From: an uncultured Coriobacteriaceae bacterium
GTDB taxonomy: Bacteria; Actinomycetota; Coriobacteriia; Coriobacteriales; Atopobiaceae
Direction of reading: 5' to 3'
Assembly (NCBI GenBank): GCA_902778135.1
Contig: CACYWP010000025.1
Location: forward strand, 1-42,648
DNA: 42,648 nt
Shown here piece after piece: positions 29,389 to 40,904 of the stretch. How positions within the stretch are numbered: the first letter of the stretch is position 1; each line of letters begins with the position of its first letter. Made by a program: the position numbers and the translations under genes. A model generated the notes under the pieces. The model was not told where the DNA came from. It saw only the letters and a program-made list of their open reading frames with translations, and did not search any database.

Positions 29389-30585
29389 CTACCGTCCGCC
29401 AGCCTGCGCGTAGAGCAGGCGCGCCTTGATGGGCTCGGGATCGATGCCCAGGGCCTCCATCACCTTGAAGGCAAAGGGATAGGGCGCGCAGGGACCCTGC
29501 GAGGTCACGATGTTGGCGTCCCACACGGCCACCTCGTCCGCGACGAACCGCGCGCTCGTCAGCTTGGCGCCATAGCCGGTGTATCCCGTGGCACGCCGTC
29601 CGGCCAGCACGCCCGCGGCCTCGAGCACCGTGGTGCCCGAGCACAGGCCACCCACCAGCTTGCCGGCCTCGTTGAAGGAGCGCAGGGTGCCCATGACCTC
29701 GTCGCTGGCGATGAGCGGGGCGGCGGCGGTACGTCCCCCCGGCACCACGATGGCGTCGTAGTCGGCGACGGCCTCGGCAGAGAACGCGTAGTCGGCGCGG
29801 ACGGTCATGCCCTGCATGGTGGGTACCCACTGGCTCTCGCCGGTGTGGAAGCTGTGGCAGGTGAGTCCCGCGCGCATGAGCAGGTCCATGATCTGCACGG
29901 TCTCGCTCTCCTCGCAGCCGTCGGGCATGAGGACGGCCACCTTCTCGGCAGAGAGGGTCTGCGGCGTCTCGGCCTCGCCCTCGGGCGCAGGCCAACGGCC
30001 AGCCTCGGTCTCCCACGACGGGACGCCACCCTCCACGTCAAAGACGTTGTAGTAGATTGTGCGGTTCTTGACGGTCTGCGAGTCTCCACCCAGCAGGTCT
30101 ACCAGCGCAAAGGCGAAGGCGTAGGCAAACGCCGGACCCTGGCCCGTGACGATGTTCCCGTCGCGCACCACCGGCGCGTCGACCCAGGTGCCGGGGTTCT
30201 CGATCTGGTCCTTGACGCCAGGATAGCAGGTGAACTGCCTGCCCTCGAGCAGGCCTGCACGGCCAAGCGCCTCGGGGGCCGCGCAGATGGCGCAGACCCA
30301 GGCACCGCGCTCGTCTGCCGCACGCAGGGCGTCCAGCAGCGCGTCGCTGTCGCGCATGGCGTCGGAGCCGCCATAGCCGCCGGGCAGCACCACCATGTCG
30401 TATGCGTCGAGCGAACCGTCGAACACCGTGTCGCAGCGAGCGGTGATGTGATGCGTGCCGGCGATCTCCTGGGCACCGAGGCCCACCATGTCGACCGAAA
30501 TCTCCGCCCTGCGCATCATGTCGACGATCGTGAGGGTCTCGCCCTCTTCGCACCCCGGCGCCGTGATGACTGCAACCTTTGCCAT
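29389..30585 (-). CDS. Fused tandem DJ-1/PfpI-family protein
   Basis: A 398-residue protein made of two complete DJ-1 domains. ATG at 30585 follows GGGGAG. Domain 1 (about 1-175) has PGCEEGET with E16 and the nucleophile elbow CAICAAPEA with C101. Domain 2 (about 214-398) has DGCEESET and GLCSGTTVLEAAG with C315. Both keep the reactive Cys and its partner Glu. A linker rich in Pro and Glu (about 190-210) joins them. Single-domain family members are peptidases, glyoxalase III or deglycase-like repair proteins, or chaperones; which applies here is unknown. The fusion gives an internal pseudo-dimer of what is normally a homodimer. It is divergent from the MFS gene. Confidence 0.88.
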   Translation of the reverse strand: MAKVAVITAPGCEEGETLTIVDMMRRAEISVDMVGLGAQEIAGTHHITARCDTVFDGSLDAYDMVVLPGGYGGSDAMRDSDALLDALRAADERGAWVCAICAAPEALGRAGLLEGRQFTCYPGVKDQIENPGTWVDAPVVRDGNIVTGQGPAFAYAFAFALVDLLGGDSQTVKNRTIYYNVFDVEGGVPSWETEAGRWPAPEGEAETPQTLSAEKVAVLMPDGCEESETVQIMDLLMRAGLTCHSFHTGESQWVPTMQGMTVRADYAFSAEAVADYDAIVVPGGRTAAAPLIASDEVMGTLRSFNEAGKLVGGLCSGTTVLEAAGVLAGRRATGYTGYGAKLTSARFVADEVAVWDANIVTSQGPCAPYPFAFKVMEALGIDPEPIKARLLYAQAGGR

Positions 30586-30649
30586 GTCCTGCTCCCCTCT
30601 CGGTTTGTCGTTGTGCCCATAGTAGGCGCCTTCTGCCACATGCGGGAAG

Positions 30650-30671
30650 CGTTTTCCCGATTCTGGAAACG
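30650..30671. promoter_or_regulatory. Imperfect inverted repeat between DJ-1 and MFS genes
   Basis: CGTTTTCC-N7-GGAAACG spans the centre of the 154-bp divergent region. A minus-strand TACTAT (30619-30624) could be the -10 for the DJ-1 gene. It might be an operator shared by both directions. Confidence 0.35.
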
Positions 30672-30739
30672 GCGTGACGGCATGCGGCCGCGTCCCTAGG
30701 ATGAGGCGCAAGCTCACATGACAGGGAGGGGATGCGGCA

Positions 30740-31945
30740 ATGAAGGTGCAAGGAAGGTATCTGCTGGTGGTGGCAGCCATGTGCGGCCTCTCGGCGGCGA
30801 CGGTGGGACTCATCACCAACGTGGCGGGACTGTTCTTCTCACCCATGGCGGACGAGTTCGGCGTGCTGAAGGGCGCGGCGAGCATGACGCTCACCATCGC
30901 CAACATCTGCGTGGCCCTCGGCGGTCTGGCCACGAGGCGCCTGACCAAGCTCGTGCCGCTGCGCGTGCTGCTGATCGCCGGCGTCGCCGTGATGGCCGGC
31001 TCGACCTTCGCCACCGCCCTGGCGCCCAGCATGGGCGTGGTGTACCTGCTGTCTGCGGCCAGGGGCCTCGCGGGTGGCATCATCGGCTTCGTGCTGATCA
31101 CCTACGTGCTCAACAAGTGGTTCGTCGCACAGCTGGGCCTGGTCACCAGCCTCGCCATGGGCTGCAGCGGCCTGGCGGGGGCCATCTTCACCCCGCTCAT
31201 CCAACCGGTGGTGTCCGCCATGGGCTGGCGTGCCGGCGAGGTGCTCGTGGCGGCACTGACGGTCGCGCTCTGCCTGCCGGCAATCCTGTTCGTGCCCTCC
31301 ACCGATCCCGGCGACGTGGGCCTCGTCCCACTGGGCGGCGACGCGCCTGCAGGCCCGACGACCACCAAGGGCCCCAAGCCACCCATCAAGGTCGACCGAC
31401 TGCTCTTTGCCTGCGTGGTGCTCTATGCGGTGCTCTCCGCGGCAGTCAGCGCAATGCCCCAGCACTTCCCCGACTTCGCCGAGGAGGCGGGCCTCTCCGC
31501 AGCCGTTGGCGCCGGCATGATATCCGCCTGCATGGTGGCCAACACGCTCGGCAAGATCGTGATGGGATGGCTCACCGACCACATCGGTGCCCGCGCCTCC
31601 ATCTTGGCCTACACGGTGCTGGTGGCTGGCTCCATCGTGGCGCTCCTGCTCGTGCACGTACCGGTGGCCTTCCTGGCGGCGGCATTCCTGTTCGGTCTGT
31701 GCTACTCGCGGGCGACGGTAGGCCTTTCCATGATGTGCCGCGAGGTGTTTGGCAAGCGCGGCTTTGGCATCGTCTATCCGGTGGCAGCCCTGGGCTGCAG
31801 CTTCTCCAACGCGGTGTTCTCGTCGGCCGTGGGATTCGGCTACGACCTCACGGGCGGCTACACGATCTCGCTCGTCGTGTTCCTGGCATTCCTCATTGGG
31901 TCGGCCGCCCTGACACAGTGGTGCTATCGCGGCAAGGCAGCATAG
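30740..31945 (+). CDS. MFS transporter (oxalate/formate antiporter-like group)
   Basis: A 401-residue permease with twelve predicted helices. ATG at 30740 follows GGGAGGGG. NKWFVAQLGLVTSLAMGCSG after helix 4 and the central WLTDHIGARASI loop (helix 8-9) are typical of MFS and of the OFA/MCT-like branch. Likely substrates are small organic anions; this is a family inference only. It is divergent from the tandem DJ-1 gene and followed by a hairpin. Confidence 0.9.
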   Translation: MKVQGRYLLVVAAMCGLSAATVGLITNVAGLFFSPMADEFGVLKGAASMTLTIANICVALGGLATRRLTKLVPLRVLLIAGVAVMAGSTFATALAPSMGVVYLLSAARGLAGGIIGFVLITYVLNKWFVAQLGLVTSLAMGCSGLAGAIFTPLIQPVVSAMGWRAGEVLVAALTVALCLPAILFVPSTDPGDVGLVPLGGDAPAGPTTTKGPKPPIKVDRLLFACVVLYAVLSAAVSAMPQHFPDFAEEAGLSAAVGAGMISACMVANTLGKIVMGWLTDHIGARASILAYTVLVAGSIVALLLVHVPVAFLAAAFLFGLCYSRATVGLSMMCREVFGKRGFGIVYPVAALGCSFSNAVFSSAVGFGYDLTGGYTISLVVFLAFLIGSAALTQWCYRGKAA

Positions 31946-31984
31946 GCGAAAGGGACACGGCGGGCCTTCCGTCGACGCTTCCCA

Positions 31985-32016
31985 AGGGGCGGCCGGCCGC
32001 AAGGTTGGCCGCCCCT
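31985..32016 (+). terminator. Hairpin terminator after MFS gene
   Basis: AGGGGCGGCC (31985-31994) pairs with GGCCGCCCCT (32007-32016), 39 bases past the MFS stop. A 12-base loop separates the arms; no U-tract is present. Confidence 0.55.
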
Positions 32017-32076
32017 CTGCCATCACGACAGTCTGGGATATCATGAGGGTTCGACCCCGGCTGCAGGTCTGGGAAC

Positions 32077-32397
32077 ATGCGAAGTCGGACGATGGCGGAG
32101 GTAGCGGTGGCATCCTTTCTCGAGGCGCTCATGCTGCTGAGCTTCGGGCTCTCGTGGCCCATCAACGCGATGAATGCCTGGAAGGCACGGACGGCACGGG
32201 GTACGTCCCCGGCGTTTCTCGCACTCATCACCTTCGGGTACGTCGCGGGCATCGCCGCCAAGTTCGTGGGCCATAACGTCAACTGGGTGTTGGGGGTCTA
32301 CCTGTTCAACCTCGTGGCCCTTGTCGTCAACGACCTTATCTACGTGCGCAATTGTCGGCTGGATGCCCGCATGGCGGGACAGCGGCCCAAAGCCTGA
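32077..32397 (+). CDS. Small PQ-loop/SemiSWEET-like membrane protein
   Basis: A 106-residue protein with three hydrophobic helices, the size of a SemiSWEET. LSWPINAMNAWKARTARGTS after helix 1 resembles the PQ-loop motif (SWPPQI..), and helix 3 ends in a basic tail. ATG at 32077 has only a weak GGGA site; an in-frame ATG at 32092 is possible. SemiSWEETs move small sugars by facilitated diffusion; a transport role here is an inference from size and motif. It ends 14 bases before the SGNH hydrolase gene, so the two are probably co-transcribed. Confidence 0.7.
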   Translation: MRSRTMAEVAVASFLEALMLLSFGLSWPINAMNAWKARTARGTSPAFLALITFGYVAGIAAKFVGHNVNWVLGVYLFNLVALVVNDLIYVRNCRLDARMAGQRPKA

Positions 32398-32411
32398 GGG
32401 AGGGACCAACG

Positions 32412-33128
32412 ATGCGCGTCACCTATGACGAGAAGCAGCGCAAGGCCAACGACGAGGCCGTGGGGCACCCCGGCAACGCGCCTCGCTACGACGTGAGCCT
32501 GGTCCAGCCCGACCGCACGAGCCCACTGCGGGGCAAGGCGGTCGCCTTTCTGGGCAGCTCGGTCACGGTCGGGGCGTTCTCGCTGGGACAGGCCTGCGCG
32601 GACTACCTCGCGCGCAGGGACGGGGTCCTTGCCCTCAAGGAGGCGGTAAGCGGCACGACGCTGGCAGACGACGAGCATGACGGCAGCTCGTACGTGGAGC
32701 GCATGCGCACCGTCCCCGCCAGCACGCACCTGGACGCCTTCGTTTGCCAGCTGTCCACCAACGACGCCTGGCAGGGAAAGGCCATGGGCTCCGTGGCCGA
32801 TCGGGGCCACTACGACACCTCGACGGTCGCCGGTGCCATTCAGGACGAGGTCGCATACGCACGCGAGACCTGGGGCTGCCCGGTGCTGTTCTACACGGGA
32901 ACGTACTTCGAGAGCGCGGAGTACGCGCAGATGGTGGGGTTGCTCGCACAGGTGAGCGACCTCATGGGCGTGCCGGTGATCGATTTGTACCACGACGAGG
33001 GAATGCGCGCCGTCTCGCCCGAGGATTACGCGCTCTACATGCACGACCCCGTGCATCCCACCAAGGCAGGGTACGAGCTGTGGTGGACGCCCAAGTTCGA
33101 GGAGGCGCTCATCCGCGCGCTCTCGTAG
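32412..33128 (+). CDS. SGNH/GDSL-type hydrolase
   Basis: A 238-residue protein. ATG at 32412 follows GGGAGGG. Block I reads FLGSSVTVG with S50 in the nucleophile position, the oxyanion Asn lies in QLSTNDAW, and the C-terminal DPVHPTKAGY supplies the Asp and His. No signal peptide is visible, so it acts inside the cell. Family members are carbohydrate esterases, lipases or thioesterases. Deacetylation of a sugar derivative would fit the sugar-rich context but is not shown by sequence. Confidence 0.85.
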   Translation: MRVTYDEKQRKANDEAVGHPGNAPRYDVSLVQPDRTSPLRGKAVAFLGSSVTVGAFSLGQACADYLARRDGVLALKEAVSGTTLADDEHDGSSYVERMRTVPASTHLDAFVCQLSTNDAWQGKAMGSVADRGHYDTSTVAGAIQDEVAYARETWGCPVLFYTGTYFESAEYAQMVGLLAQVSDLMGVPVIDLYHDEGMRAVSPEDYALYMHDPVHPTKAGYELWWTPKFEEALIRALS

Positions 33129-33180
33129 CGGCGCACCGTCGCCGCACCGACGCAGACGCACCAACCAGCAACGCCAGACA

Positions 33181-33210
33181 GGGGGACGGGCACTCTGGCA
33201 TCCGTCCCCC
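33181..33210. terminator. Bidirectional hairpin between SGNH and GH1 D genes
   Basis: GGGGGACGG (33181-33189) and CCGTCCCCC (33202-33210) form a nine-base-pair stem between the convergent gene ends. Confidence 0.55.
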
Positions 33211-33253
33211 CGAACCGTTCCCCTTGCAGCCGTCTATCGCGGTCGTGCGGTCC

Positions 33254-34921
<1,668 letters not shown>

Positions 34922-34950
34922 TCAAAGAGCGTCGACACCACGGAGGACCC

Positions 34951-35712
34951 ATGAGCATCCTCGACCGCATACAGGCGGCATCCGGCCAGCTGGCAGACTC
35001 CGAGGCGAAGGTTGCCCGGGTCATCCTCGAGAACCCCAAGCTCCTCGAGCACTACACCATCACGACCTTGGCGCAGAGCTCCGAGACGTCGACGTCGGCG
35101 GTGCTGCGCTTCTGCCACACGCTGGGCTTTGGCGGGTACAAGGACTTCCGCTATGCCCTGACCTCCGAGTTGCAGGCGCAGGCGACGACAGGCGGAGCGG
35201 ACAATCCCCTGCGCGAGGCGGCGCGCGGCATGGCAGAGGCGGTCGGCGCGCTGGCAGACCTCCAGGCCGCAGACCTCGAGCTGCTCGCATCGCACATCGC
35301 CCAAGCCTCTACGGTCTTCTGCCTGGGAATCCACCGGTCGTCCCTTCCAGCGGAGAAGCTCCGCATGGACCTTGAGGACCTAGGGATCCTCGCCATCTCG
35401 GCACGCGACGCGGTGCAGATGACCCACCTCGCCAACCTCGTGGGAGAGCGCAGCTGCACGGTCGTCTTCTCGGTCTCGGGCACGCTGGGCAACTATCGCG
35501 CCATGCTCGATGCGGGGTTTGCGTCGTCGGGACACTCGTGGCTGGTCACCTCGAGTGCACGTCCCCAGCTCGCGGGCCAGCTGGGGCACGTCATCACGCT
35601 CCCCTCCGCACATCGGGTTGGCGTCGCCGCAGTGGACGAGCACCCGATAGCGATGGCCTTCGTCGAGCTGCTCGTCCAGTGCGTGAGGGAGCGGATGGCC
35701 GCTCGCGTATGA
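34951..35712 (+). CDS. RpiR-family regulator 2
   Basis: A 253-residue regulator. ATG at 34951 follows CGGAGG. The HTH part (1-75) contains LTITTLAQ-like TITTLAQSSETSTSAVLRFC followed by LGFGGYKDFRYAL. The SIS domain (about 105-240) contains STVFCLGIHRSSLPAEKL and CTVVFSVSGTLGNYRAML, where the usual SxSG phosphosugar loop is SVSGTLG. It is divergent from GH1 enzyme D and most likely controls it and itself through the repeats at 34780-34836. Convergent with asnA. Confidence 0.92.
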   Translation: MSILDRIQAASGQLADSEAKVARVILENPKLLEHYTITTLAQSSETSTSAVLRFCHTLGFGGYKDFRYALTSELQAQATTGGADNPLREAARGMAEAVGALADLQAADLELLASHIAQASTVFCLGIHRSSLPAEKLRMDLEDLGILAISARDAVQMTHLANLVGERSCTVVFSVSGTLGNYRAMLDAGFASSGHSWLVTSSARPQLAGQLGHVITLPSAHRVGVAAVDEHPIAMAFVELLVQCVRERMAARV

Positions 35713-35715
35713 GAC

Positions 35716-35735
35716 GGGCGGGCACATGCCCGCCC
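35716..35735. terminator. Hairpin between RpiR 2 and asnA
   Basis: GGGCGGGC (35716-35723) and GCCCGCCC (35728-35735) form a compact stem with a four-base loop, three bases past the RpiR stop and eight before the asnA stop. It probably serves both convergent genes. Confidence 0.6.
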
Positions 35736-35742
35736 TGACGCC

Positions 35743-36744
35743 CTACAGCAGCTGGATGCCCGCAGCCTTGCACGCCTCGGTGGTCTGCGGATCCCACACG
35801 CTTGCCTGCACCTCGCCCACGTGGGCCTTGCCCAGCAGCAGCATGCACAGGCGGCTCTGGCCGATGCCGCCGCCGATGGTCGAGGGCAGCTCCCCCGCCA
35901 GCAGCATCTTGTGGAATGGCAGCTCGCGACGGTCGTCGCAGCCTGCGATGGTCAGCTGCCGGTCGAGCGATGCGGGACTCACGCGGATGCCCATGCTGGA
36001 GGCCTCCAGCGCGCAGTTCATCGGCTCATGCCAGAAGAGCAGGTCGCCGTTGAGGCCCCAATCATCGTAGTCGGGAGAACGGCCGTCATGTGGCTTGCCG
36101 GAGCGCAGCGCCCCGCCAATCCCCTCGATGAACGTGGTGTGGTGCACGGAGACAAAGCGCTGCTCGCGCTCCTTGGGGTCGAGCGTGGGATAGAGGTCCT
36201 CCAGCTCCTGCGCGCTGACGAACGTGACGTCGCGCACCAGCTCCGTCTCGAGCTGGGGGTAGTACCACTTCAGCTCGTCCAGCGTCCCGCATATGGCGGT
36301 GACGATGCGGTTGACCACCTCGTGCAGGTACTCCGGGACACGCTGCTCGTCGGTGATGACCTTCTCCCAGTCCCACTGGTCAACATAGATCGAATGCAGG
36401 TTGTCCAGCTCCTCGTCGCGACGGATCGCGTTCATGTCGCAGACGATGCCCTTGCCCACGTTGAAGTCGTAGCGCTTGAGCGCAAAGCGCTTCCACTTGG
36501 CGAGCGACTGGACGACCTCGGCGTCGGAGCCGACGGCGGGGACGTCAAAGCCCACCGGCCGCTCGACCCCGTTGAGGTTGTCGTTGATGCCCGTGGCAGG
36601 ATCGACGACCAGCGGTGCGGTCACGCGCACGAGGTGCAGCGCCGCGCAGAGCTTGGCGAGGAAGACGTGCTTGATGCGCTCGATGGCGCGCTGGGTGTCG
36701 TAGAGAGACAGCTGCGACTCGTAACCCTCGGGAATGATGGTCAT
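35743..36744 (-). CDS. asnA: Aspartate-ammonia ligase (ammonia-dependent asparagine synthetase)
   Basis: A 333-residue cytoplasmic enzyme making asparagine from aspartate, ammonia and ATP. ATG at 36744 follows AAGGAG. The class II synthetase-like fold is evident: LVRVTAPLVVDPATGINDNLNG, the ALKRYDFNVGKGIVCDMNAI stretch, HSIYVDQWDWEK, and GGGIGQSRLCMLLLGKAHVGEVQ at the C-terminus. Length matches E. coli AsnA (about 330). It is monocistronic, flanked by hairpins on both sides. Confidence 0.96.
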   Translation of the reverse strand: MTIIPEGYESQLSLYDTQRAIERIKHVFLAKLCAALHLVRVTAPLVVDPATGINDNLNGVERPVGFDVPAVGSDAEVVQSLAKWKRFALKRYDFNVGKGIVCDMNAIRRDEELDNLHSIYVDQWDWEKVITDEQRVPEYLHEVVNRIVTAICGTLDELKWYYPQLETELVRDVTFVSAQELEDLYPTLDPKEREQRFVSVHHTTFIEGIGGALRSGKPHDGRSPDYDDWGLNGDLLFWHEPMNCALEASSMGIRVSPASLDRQLTIAGCDDRRELPFHKMLLAGELPSTIGGGIGQSRLCMLLLGKAHVGEVQASVWDPQTTEACKAAGIQLL

Positions 36745-36780
36745 GGTAGCTCCTTGTCCTGGCCACGATGGGACCCGCGC

Positions 36781-36789
36781 ATCATAGCA
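36781..36789 (-). promoter_or_regulatory. asnA: Extended -10 promoter of asnA
   Basis: The minus strand reads TGCTATGAT, an extended -10 (TGn plus TATGAT), 37 bases before the asnA start. No strong -35 is seen at 16-17 bases, which an extended -10 tolerates. Confidence 0.5.
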
Positions 36790-36872
36790 TGGCATTCGAC
36801 GCACAGCTCACGGTACCGGCGCATTGACCCTCGCCTCGTAACAAAGCGCAGTCGCCCGCCTGGTGCGAGAGA

Positions 36873-36908
36873 GGGCCGCCGCGACGGGAATCCCTGTCGC
36901 GGCGGCCC
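36873..36908 (-). terminator. Hairpin terminator after GH1 enzyme E
   Basis: GGGCCGCCGCGAC (36873-36885) and GTCGCGGCGGCCC (36896-36908) form a perfect 13-bp stem with a ten-base loop, 32 bases beyond the GH1 stop. Confidence 0.6.
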
Positions 36909-36940
36909 GATCAGACCCATGCTTTTCGCAGGTCAGAACC

Positions 36941-38455
<1,515 letters not shown>

Positions 38456-38517
38456 TCAATCATTCCGTACACTCCAACGTCAACGGAGTCGGTGAAAGGA
38501 GGGTCGTCATTCGTCCA

Positions 38518-38542
38518 TCTGGGACGGTTCTCCGCGGTCGAA
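38518..38542 (+). repeat. GGGACGGTTCTCC-type dispersed repeat
   Basis: One of four copies in the gene-free region 38399-38786 between divergent GH1 E and the metallo-beta-lactamase-fold gene. It shares TCTGGGACGGTTCTCC and GGTCGAA with the others. Confidence 0.75.
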
Positions 38543-38563
38543 ACGTCTGATACGACCCGACCA

Positions 38564-38588
38564 TCTGGGACGGTTCTCCCCGGTCGAA
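38564..38588 (+). repeat. GGGACGGTTCTCC-type dispersed repeat
   Basis: Second + strand copy, 46 bases after the first, differing from it at one position within the 25-bp unit. Confidence 0.75.
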
Positions 38589-38665
38589 AACCCCGTTCAC
38601 GGGGAGAGCTGGCCACATCGTCCAAGCATGAGCTCAGCGTGAAGCACCCGTCCGTCAATCGACGA

Positions 38666-38713
38666 CCATCTGGGACGGTCGCATTTTCGACCGTGGAGAA
38701 CCGTCCCAGATGG
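38666..38713. repeat. Inverted pair of the dispersed repeat forming a hairpin
   Basis: A truncated + copy (CCATCTGGGACGG, 38666-38678) faces a full reverse copy (38686-38710, ending CCGTCCCAGATGG at 38713). The 13-bp arms pair perfectly across 22 bases. It lies about 75 bases upstream of the metallo-beta-lactamase-fold gene and could act on its transcript. Confidence 0.7.
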
Positions 38714-38786
38714 ACGAAACCGGCTCACGGACAGACGCCCTATAATGACTCCCCGTGCACCGACGGACGGAATCGAGGACACTGCC

Positions 38787-39664
38787 ATGTACGAGCTGGT
38801 ACCGGTTGCCGATCATACCTACTATGTCGAGAGCCCCGCGAAGGTTGGCATCGTGGAAGTCTCACCTGGCGAGGTCGTGCTTGTCGACTCCGGCGGCGAC
38901 CGCAGCGCTGCCAGGAAGGTGCGCACCCACCTCGACACGCACGGCTGGCACCTGCGCGCCATCTACACCACGCACTCCCACGCCGACCATACCGGCGGTT
39001 GTCACTACCTGCAACATGCCACCGGCTGTACCGTCTATGCCCCAGGAGCAGAGCAGGCCCTCACCCGATGGCCATGGCTGGAGCCGACGGTGCTCTACGG
39101 TGGCTACCCGCCCAGCGAGCTGCGCCACAAGTTCCTCGTCGCCCAAGGCTGCGACGCACAAGCCCTGACACCCGAAGCCCTGCCCGACGGCTGGCAGGCC
39201 ATCGACCTACCGGGCACTTCTTCCACATGGTGGGCTATCGCACACCCGATGACGTCGTCTTTCTTGCCGACTGCCTGTCGAGCGAAGCCACGCTGCGCAA
39301 GTATCGCCTCAGCTTCCTCTACGACGTGGCGGGCTACCTGCACACGCTCGATGCGGTCGCGCACATGGACGCCCGGATGTTCGTACCCGCGCACGCCGCC
39401 GCGACGAGCGACATCTCCGACCTGGCTCGCATCAACATCGAGACCACCCACCAGGCCGCCGACGACATCTGCAACCTCTGCGGCGACCCCATCGGCTTCG
39501 ACGACCTGCTTGCCGCAGTCTTCGAGCACTACGACCTGCAGATGAACTTCGAGCAGCACGCCCTGGTGGGCAGCACGGTACGCTCGTACCTCTCCTACCT
39601 CGCCGTCGAGGGACGCGCACGGGCACGCATCGAGGACAACCGCTGGCTCTGGGCACGCGTGTAG
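38787..39664 (+). pseudogene. Metallo-beta-lactamase-fold hydrolase, frameshifted
   Basis: ATG at 38787 has a weak GAGGA site. The first frame gives about 142 residues including the metal motif HSHADH (H63, H65, D67, H68) and ends in DLPG. At the GGG run 39212-39214 the frame breaks; the next frame continues with the expected HFFHMVGYRTPDDVVFLADCL, then DARMFVPAHAA and a helical C-terminus to the stop at 39664. Adding one G restores a continuous protein of about 292 residues (LPGHFFHMVGY). It is a pseudogene or carries a homopolymer sequencing error. Family reactions are hydrolysis of thioesters, lactones or phosphodiesters. Confidence 0.85.
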
Positions 39665-39669
39665 AAAAA

Positions 39670-39705
39670 GGCGACGCGAGGAGTGGCTGCCCTCCTCGCG
39701 TCGCC
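39670..39705 (-). terminator. Intrinsic terminator of the aminotransferase gene
   Basis: GGCGACGCGAGGA (39670-39682) and TCCTCGCGTCGCC (39693-39705) form a 13-bp stem. On the minus strand it is followed by five T (39665-39669), the clearest rho-independent terminator in the window. The hairpin also follows the + strand gene ending at 39664. Confidence 0.75.
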
Positions 39706-39740
39706 CCGAGCGTCACGCGTGACGCATCTCGTCCTGTGAC

Positions 39741-40883
39741 CTAGCGAAGCAGGTCATCAGGCAGGCTGGCTGCATACTCGCCCAGCTTGGCGAGGCCTGC
39801 CTTGAAGTACTCGACGTCCCCATAGCCATACCCGATGCGGAAGCCATGCTCCATGCCAAAGCACATGCCGTGGCACACCAGCGCACCAGTCTTCTCGAAG
39901 AGGTCCTCGCAGAACTCCTTGGTCGGGATGTCCCAGTCGTACGTGAGAAAGCTCGTCGAGCCATGCGACCAGCAGGCAAGGTGGAAGTGCGGCTGGTCCC
40001 GCAACCACTCGTCGAGCGCCGCACGCCCCTCCTCGCAGATCTTGTGGTTGCGCGCGAGGAGCGCCTCCTTGTGCTCGATCACGATGGCCGTCAGCAGCTC
40101 GGTGATGGGACTCTCGCAGATGGTGTTGAACGAGCGCAGGTTCTTGATGACATGCGTCAGGCCCAAGTCGCGCGTCGCGATCCATCCGGTGCGCAGGCCC
40201 GCGCACGAGAAGACCTTCGAGGTTCCGCCGGTGGAGATGCCGCGCTCGTAGACGTCTACGATGCTGGCCATGTACCCTTCGTCGAGACCGCGGTAGATCT
40301 CGTCGCAGACCACGTAGGCGCCGACCGGGCGCGCGATGGCCGCAAGCTGTTCGAGCTCCGCACGGTCAAGGGCATAGCCGGTAGGGTTGGAGGGGCTGGT
40401 GAGGAAAATGGCCTTGGTGTGGCCGTCGACCAGCTGGGCGAGCTTGCGGAAGTTGATTCCAAAGCCGTCCTCGGGGCCGCACACGTACGGACGCACCTCG
40501 CAGCCCAGCGCCTCGGGGATGGAGACGAACTGCTGGTAGGACGGCACGACGACAATGACGTTGTCACCCTTCTCGCAGAGGGCATAGCAGGTCAGCGCAT
40601 TGGCGCTCGTGCCACCATGCACGACCATGACGTTCTCGGCAGCGATGGCCGGGGTCTCGAACATGGAGGCGAAGGCCTCGCGCAGGCGCGGCATGCCCTC
40701 GAAGTAGCCGTAGTGCAGGCTCATGTGGGCCAGCTCGTCGAAGGTCTCCTCCTGCGAGACACCCGTCAACTCGAAGAGTTCCTGCATGTTCATGGGCTTG
40801 CAGCAGCTGGAGCCCATGTTGTGGGTCGCGACGGCATCCAGCGGATTGAGCCACCATTCGAGCTCGAACTTCTCAATGTTCAT
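39741..40883 (-). CDS. PLP-dependent class I/II aminotransferase
   Basis: A 380-residue cytoplasmic enzyme. ATG at 40883 has AAAGGGAAG upstream. The PLP-binding lysine is K223 in GGTSKVFSCAGLRTGW; N166 in TSPSNPTGY and D194/Y197 in VVCDEIYRG are the usual cofactor contacts. HGGTSANAL binds the phosphate. R-G-x-G substrate clamp residues appear as FRIGYGYG. Donor and acceptor are unknown. The upstream same-strand gene encodes an ornithine cyclodeaminase-like protein; 169 bases with a tandem repeat array separate them. Confidence 0.9.
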   Translation of the reverse strand: MNIEKFELEWWLNPLDAVATHNMGSSCCKPMNMQELFELTGVSQEETFDELAHMSLHYGYFEGMPRLREAFASMFETPAIAAENVMVVHGGTSANALTCYALCEKGDNVIVVVPSYQQFVSIPEALGCEVRPYVCGPEDGFGINFRKLAQLVDGHTKAIFLTSPSNPTGYALDRAELEQLAAIARPVGAYVVCDEIYRGLDEGYMASIVDVYERGISTGGTSKVFSCAGLRTGWIATRDLGLTHVIKNLRSFNTICESPITELLTAIVIEHKEALLARNHKICEEGRAALDEWLRDQPHFHLACWSHGSTSFLTYDWDIPTKEFCEDLFEKTGALVCHGMCFGMEHGFRIGYGYGDVEYFKAGLAKLGEYAASLPDDLLR

Positions 40884-40904
40884 AGGTCTTCCCTTTCAGC
40901 GTTC

